Shown: one piece after another, positions 14,223 to 17,466 of the stretch
How the letters are laid out: each line of letters begins with the position of its first letter
Position numbering within the stretch: position 1 is the first letter of the stretch
Origin: Chloroflexota bacterium
Lineage (GTDB): Bacteria; Chloroflexota; Dehalococcoidia; Lucifugimonadales; JADFKI01
Length of the DNA: 17,466 nucleotides
Assembly (NCBI GenBank): GCA_022565015.1
Contig: JADFKI010000043.1
Coordinates: 1 to 17,466 of the forward strand
Reading direction: 5' to 3'
Position numbers and translations under genes: made by a program
The notes under the pieces: model-generated
Databases searched by the model: none
The model's input: only the letters and a program-made list of their open reading frames with translations
What the model was told of the DNA's origin: nothing

Positions 14223-15197
14223 CTAGCCGGCGACCGCGCTGAGAATGAGTTCGACCGCGTCGGCCCTCGTAGTTGAGAGGGCGGCGTATAGAAAGCTTCC
14301 CTTGTTCTTGATTATTAGATGCAGGCCGTCGATCTCCCGATACCGGGCGTTGGTGTTGCCGATTTCGATGAGCTCCATCCCGGTCCGGCCCGCGATGACG
14401 CTGAGCAAAAACGATACCAGAGGCCCGGGATAGGCGGAGTGACTCACCAGAAGTATGCTGGAGTCCGAGTCGTTGATGTATTGGCGATCGATGCGGGAGG
14501 ACAGCTCGAGGGAGCTGTCAGTGTAAAGCGCGAATGCTATTCGCTCGACACGGACCAGACCAAAGGCTTCATCGATTCCGTCCATCACCAGCCCCGCCTG
14601 CTCGCCCGCCGATTCGATAAGGTTGGGACCGAGGACAAGGGTACCTATGACCACGGGGGGCGCTGGAGGGGATTCGGGAAGGTTGGTGACGAGGTTCCAG
14701 GACTGAAGATCTAGGTCTCTCAGAGTGATGAGGTCCTCTGATTCGAAGGCATCCTTGTTGGCCTCGATCCAGGTCTCGTCGCCTGCGGCGATCGCGATGT
14801 CCGGGGACAGCATCTTTCCCCAGATCCCGCCGTCGTCCACATGCTCCTGGTAAAGCGCCCACGCCGCATCGGCATCTTGCTGCGAGACAAACGAAAGCAC
14901 GCCGCTGAACTCTCCCGGCTTCTCTCCCAGCACCAGAGTAGAGGCGTCAAGGGACAACGTCAGATCATCGTTGCTCTGGGATGACAACAGCCCGTCGCCG
15001 TGCCTGAAAAACTCGTCTGTAAGAGTGAGTGGCCGGTCGGATTTAAAGTAGATGAATCCACCCGAATCCACATCCGGGACCTTGGCGGTTTCCGCACCTT
15101 CGGGAAGTTGGCCGTTGCCGGGACTTAATACTGTCGAGCAGCCGATAAAGACGAAAGAAAGGAAGAAAAAAAGTCCTGATAAAAACGTCCGCCTCAC
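14223..15197 (-). CDS. Hypothetical secreted lipoprotein
   Basis: I do not recognise this 324-residue protein. It begins with a lipoprotein signal: basic RRT, a run of Phe/Leu/Val, and the lipobox VFIGC with Cys20 as the lipidated residue. The mature part is acidic and beta-rich in appearance, with a Pro-rich segment PESPPAPP near residue 175 and no clear metal or catalytic motif. The GTG start at 15197 is chosen because GGAGGAG (15202-15208) lies immediately upstream; an in-frame TTG at 15227 would put the SD inside the gene and spoil the signal peptide. It stands alone between uvrB and DUF59. It should sit on the outer face of the membrane; its role is unknown. Confidence 0.75.
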   Translation of the reverse strand: MRRTFLSGLFFFLSFVFIGCSTVLSPGNGQLPEGAETAKVPDVDSGGFIYFKSDRPLTLTDEFFRHGDGLLSSQSNDDLTLSLDASTLVLGEKPGEFSGVLSFVSQQDADAAWALYQEHVDDGGIWGKMLSPDIAIAAGDETWIEANKDAFESEDLITLRDLDLQSWNLVTNLPESPPAPPVVIGTLVLGPNLIESAGEQAGLVMDGIDEAFGLVRVERIAFALYTDSSLELSSRIDRQYINDSDSSILLVSHSAYPGPLVSFLLSVIAGRTGMELIEIGNTNARYREIDGLHLIIKNKGSFLYAALSTTRADAVELILSAVAG

Positions 15198-15201
15198 AAC
15201 A

Positions 15202-15208
15202 CTCCTCC
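15202..15208 (-). promoter_or_regulatory. Ribosome binding site deciding the lipoprotein start
   Basis: The minus strand reads GGAGGAG, with GGAGG 6 nt from the GTG at 15197. It fixes a start ten codons inside the longest reading frame and produces a well-formed lipoprotein signal. Confidence 0.7.
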
Positions 15209-15270
15209 AATAAAACAGGGCGCCCAATTGGCCTGGCCGAATCCTATATTCAGATGTTAAGACCGAAACT

Positions 15271-15293
15271 GAGCATCGAAATCAGCGATGCTC
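15271..15293. other. Perfect 8-bp hairpin in the uvrB-lipoprotein spacer
   Basis: GAGCATCG (15271-15278) and CGATGCTC (15286-15293) flank a 7-nt loop. On the minus strand only AGTTT follows, so it is at best a weak terminator for uvrB, about 170 nt past its stop; it could instead be in the lipoprotein leader. The spacer 15198-15462 shows no gene and no confident promoter. Confidence 0.4.
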
Positions 15294-15462
15294 GGGGTTC
15301 ATGTAGTAATTATCCTTTCGTTAGCTCAATTATGAATCGAGTTGATTACGCCCATTTCTGAGCATCATTCTTGCAGAAAACCGCACTCTATTTCCAGCCT
15401 GTACGCAATCAATTTACGTGCGTGCCAGCACAGTAGCCGGCGTTGACAGAGACTATTCGGGC

Positions 15463-17436
15463 TCACTCCGCAATTACTCTTCGTAGGTCTACTATCTGGT
15501 CCCTGAGCATCGCGGCCTTTTCAAACTCAAGGTTCTTCGAGGCGGTCTTCATCTGCGATTCCAGGTCCTTGACCAGGCGAAGGAGATCGTCTTTTGGCAT
15601 GTCGCTATTGGTGATATAAGGTGCTCGCGTCTCGGCGATGGCCTTCACCCTTTCGGTTATGTCATGGACCGTCTTCTGAATGCCCTGTGGGGTGATGCCG
15701 TGCTCCTTATTGTAGCTCTCTTGTATGGCACGGCGCCTCTCCGTTTCGTCTATGGCCCGCTTCATAGAGTCGGTCACCACGTCCGCGTACATGATTACGC
15801 TCCCGTCGACGTGGCGGGCCGCTCTGCCGATAGTCTGGATGAGCGACGTCACGGACCGGAGGTATCCCTCCTTATCGGCGTCCAGTATCGCCACCAAGCT
15901 GACCTCGGGAAGGTCGAGGCCCTCTCTCAGCAGGTTTATTCCCACCACGACGTCGTAGACGCCCAGCCTGAGGTCCCGAAGTATCTCGCTCCTCTCCAGG
16001 GTATCGATCTCCGAATGTAGATAGTGGACCTTTATGCCCATCTCCCGAAGGTAGTCGGCCAACTCTTCCGCCATGCGCTTGGTCAAAGTGGTTACGAGGC
16101 AGCGCTGCCCAACTCGAACGCGCTCCTGTATCTGGTACAGCAGATCGTCGATCTGGCCCTTCGTGGGCTTCACCTCGATTATCGGGTCCGTTAGACCGGT
16201 AGGGCGGATTACCTGCTCGATCATCTGTTGGCTGTGCTCGTATTCATAAGGCCCGGGGGTTGCCGATACGAATATCGCCTGGTTTATACGCTCCTCGAAC
16301 TCCCCGAAGTTGAGGGGGCGATTGTCCAGCGCTGAAGGGAGCCGGAAGCCGTACTCGACGAGGGTCTCCTTACGGGACTGGTCACCGAAAAACATCCCTC
16401 GGACCTGAGGAAGCGTCATGTGAGATTCGTCCACGAATAGCAGGAAGTCTTCGGGGAAGTAGTCGAGCAACGTGTAAGGAGCGCTGCCCGCAGTCCTTCG
16501 CGCCAGGTGCCGGGAGTAGTTTTCGACGCCGCCGCAGTAGCCGGTCTCCCGCATCATCTCCAGGTCGTATTTCGTGCGGGATTCCAGTCGCTGGGCCTCC
16601 AATAGCTTACCCTGCGAGTTCAATACGGCAAGATGCTCGTCGAGCTCCACCTGAATGTCATGAAGGGCAAGCTCCATCTTCTCCTGGGAGGTTACGAAGT
16701 GCTTTGCCGGATATATCTCAATGTCGTCTCTCTCACCAAGCACCTCGCCTGTGAGAGGGTCGACGACGACTATCCTTTCGACCTCGTCTCCCCAGAACTC
16801 TATGCGAACGCCCACGTCTTCGTAGGCGGGAAGTATCTCCATGGTGTCGCCGCGGATACGGAAATTGCCGCGCGCGAAGTCCATGTCGTTGCGCTCGTAC
16901 TGCATATCCACCAGCTGCCTGATGAGCCGGTTTCGGTTCCTGCTTTCGCCCTTACGAATGTAGGCGACGAAGCTCTGGTACTCCTCAGGAGAGCCCAGAC
17001 CGAATATGCAAGACACGGACGCCACTATCAATACGTCGCGCCGAGTCAGCAGCGCCCTGGTAGCCGCGTGGCGAAGCTTGTCCAGCTCCTCGTTCACATC
17101 GGCGTCTTTTTCAATGTAGGTGTCAGACCGGGGAACATACGCCTCGGGCTGATAGTAGTTGTAATAGCTGACGAAATACTCCACGGAGTTATGGGGGAAG
17201 AATTCCTTGAACTCGGTGGCCAACTGCGCGGCGAGGGTCTTGTTGTGGGCGATGACCAGGGTAGGGCGTTGGACCCTCTCCACGATGCACGCCATGGTGA
17301 AGGTCTTACCGCTGCCGGTTACCCCCATCAGGGTCTGTTGCGTCATTCCCTCATTTATCCCACGTACGGCACTCTCTATGGCCTCGGGCTGGTCCCCCGT
17401 GGGTTTGAAATCTGCAACTACCTCAAATTCGGGCAA
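15463..17436 (-). CDS. uvrB: UvrB, excision nuclease subunit B
   Basis: UvrB is the damage-verifying helicase-like subunit of UvrABC nucleotide excision repair; it receives the lesion from UvrA and recruits UvrC. The 657 residues are a full-length protein. Walker A is GVTGSGKT (38-45), and the beta-hairpin region that clamps DNA begins at YYNYYQPEAY (91-100). The DEAD-like box is FVDESH, helicase motifs V and VI appear as GINLLREGLDLPEV and QTIGRAARH, and the C-terminal UVR motif that binds UvrC spans about the last 40 residues (DLESQMKTASKNLEFEKAA). The start is TTG at 17436, with GGAG 9 nt upstream and an in-frame TAG at 17461-17463, so no longer form is possible except from a nearby ATT. 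Confidence 0.98.
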   Translation of the reverse strand: MPEFEVVADFKPTGDQPEAIESAVRGINEGMTQQTLMGVTGSGKTFTMACIVERVQRPTLVIAHNKTLAAQLATEFKEFFPHNSVEYFVSYYNYYQPEAYVPRSDTYIEKDADVNEELDKLRHAATRALLTRRDVLIVASVSCIFGLGSPEEYQSFVAYIRKGESRNRNRLIRQLVDMQYERNDMDFARGNFRIRGDTMEILPAYEDVGVRIEFWGDEVERIVVVDPLTGEVLGERDDIEIYPAKHFVTSQEKMELALHDIQVELDEHLAVLNSQGKLLEAQRLESRTKYDLEMMRETGYCGGVENYSRHLARRTAGSAPYTLLDYFPEDFLLFVDESHMTLPQVRGMFFGDQSRKETLVEYGFRLPSALDNRPLNFGEFEERINQAIFVSATPGPYEYEHSQQMIEQVIRPTGLTDPIIEVKPTKGQIDDLLYQIQERVRVGQRCLVTTLTKRMAEELADYLREMGIKVHYLHSEIDTLERSEILRDLRLGVYDVVVGINLLREGLDLPEVSLVAILDADKEGYLRSVTSLIQTIGRAARHVDGSVIMYADVVTDSMKRAIDETERRRAIQESYNKEHGITPQGIQKTVHDITERVKAIAETRAPYITNSDMPKDDLLRLVKDLESQMKTASKNLEFEKAAMLRDQIVDLRRVIAE

Positions 17437-17466
17437 TGAAATAGACTCCGCGCTCGTTTGCTATCT

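Noticed and set aside
16633..17439. A 268-codon plus-strand reading frame antisense to uvrB
   Set aside because: uvrB is unmistakable on the other strand and the antisense product matches nothing recognisable.

Overview
The window looks like a chromosomal stretch from an uncultivated bacterium, most plausibly of the phylum Chloroflexota (Dehalococcoidia / SAR202-like). This is an inference from gene content: aerobic-type CoxM/CoxS molybdenum hydroxylase subunits with CoxG, several crotonase-fold enzymes, a CaiB/BaiF CoA transferase, a FmdA-type amidase, a BioD-like/DRTGG protein and system-I cytochrome c maturation. Composition is moderately GC-rich. Shine-Dalgarno (SD) sites are clear at most genes, and non-ATG starts are frequent (TTG for ccmH, coxG, one crotonase and uvrB; GTG for a lipoprotein). 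I see no mobile element, CRISPR array, tRNA or rRNA.

Layout. (1) 1-2533, minus strand: ccmH and ccmF, cytochrome c haem-ligation genes coupled by a 1-nt TGATG overlap. ccmF runs off the left edge. (2) 2844-3845, plus strand: a BioD-like P-loop plus DRTGG protein, divergent from ccm. The two -10 elements are only about 40 bp apart. (3) 3846-4184: a gene-free gap with four degenerate copies of a palindrome-like repeat, then a strong bidirectional terminator. (4) 4185-7426: coxS-coxM leftward and coxG-crotonase-DUF2007 rightward from a shared intergenic region, with no large catalytic subunit (CoxL) present. (5) 7416-12000, minus strand: a tightly packed five-gene operon (crotonase, CaiB/BaiF CoA transferase, crotonase, acetamidase/formamidase, alpha/beta hydrolase) behind a near-consensus sigma70 promoter. 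It is the best candidate here for an undescribed catabolic pathway. (6) 12232-12624: a single-domain response regulator. (7) 12739-13937, minus strand: a MIP18/DUF59 protein followed by an Mrp-like ATPase, behind a TTGACA-N17-TACAAT promoter. (8) 14223-15197: an orphan lipoprotein. (9) 15463-17436: uvrB, complete.

How the genes may work together. ccmH/ccmF attach haem to exported apocytochromes for respiration. The Cox genes encode the FAD and 2Fe-2S electron-transfer subunits of a molybdenum hydroxylase and its CoxG accessory factor. The two central clusters read as substrate catabolism: oxidation, CoA activation by transfer, crotonase-type chemistry, then amide and ester or C-C bond hydrolysis. 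None of the three crotonase-fold proteins carries either glutamate of the classical enoyl-CoA hydratase dyad, so simple beta-oxidation hydratase labels are probably wrong. The Mrp-like ATPase lacks the usual CPxC cysteine pair, so its presumed Fe-S role is uncertain.
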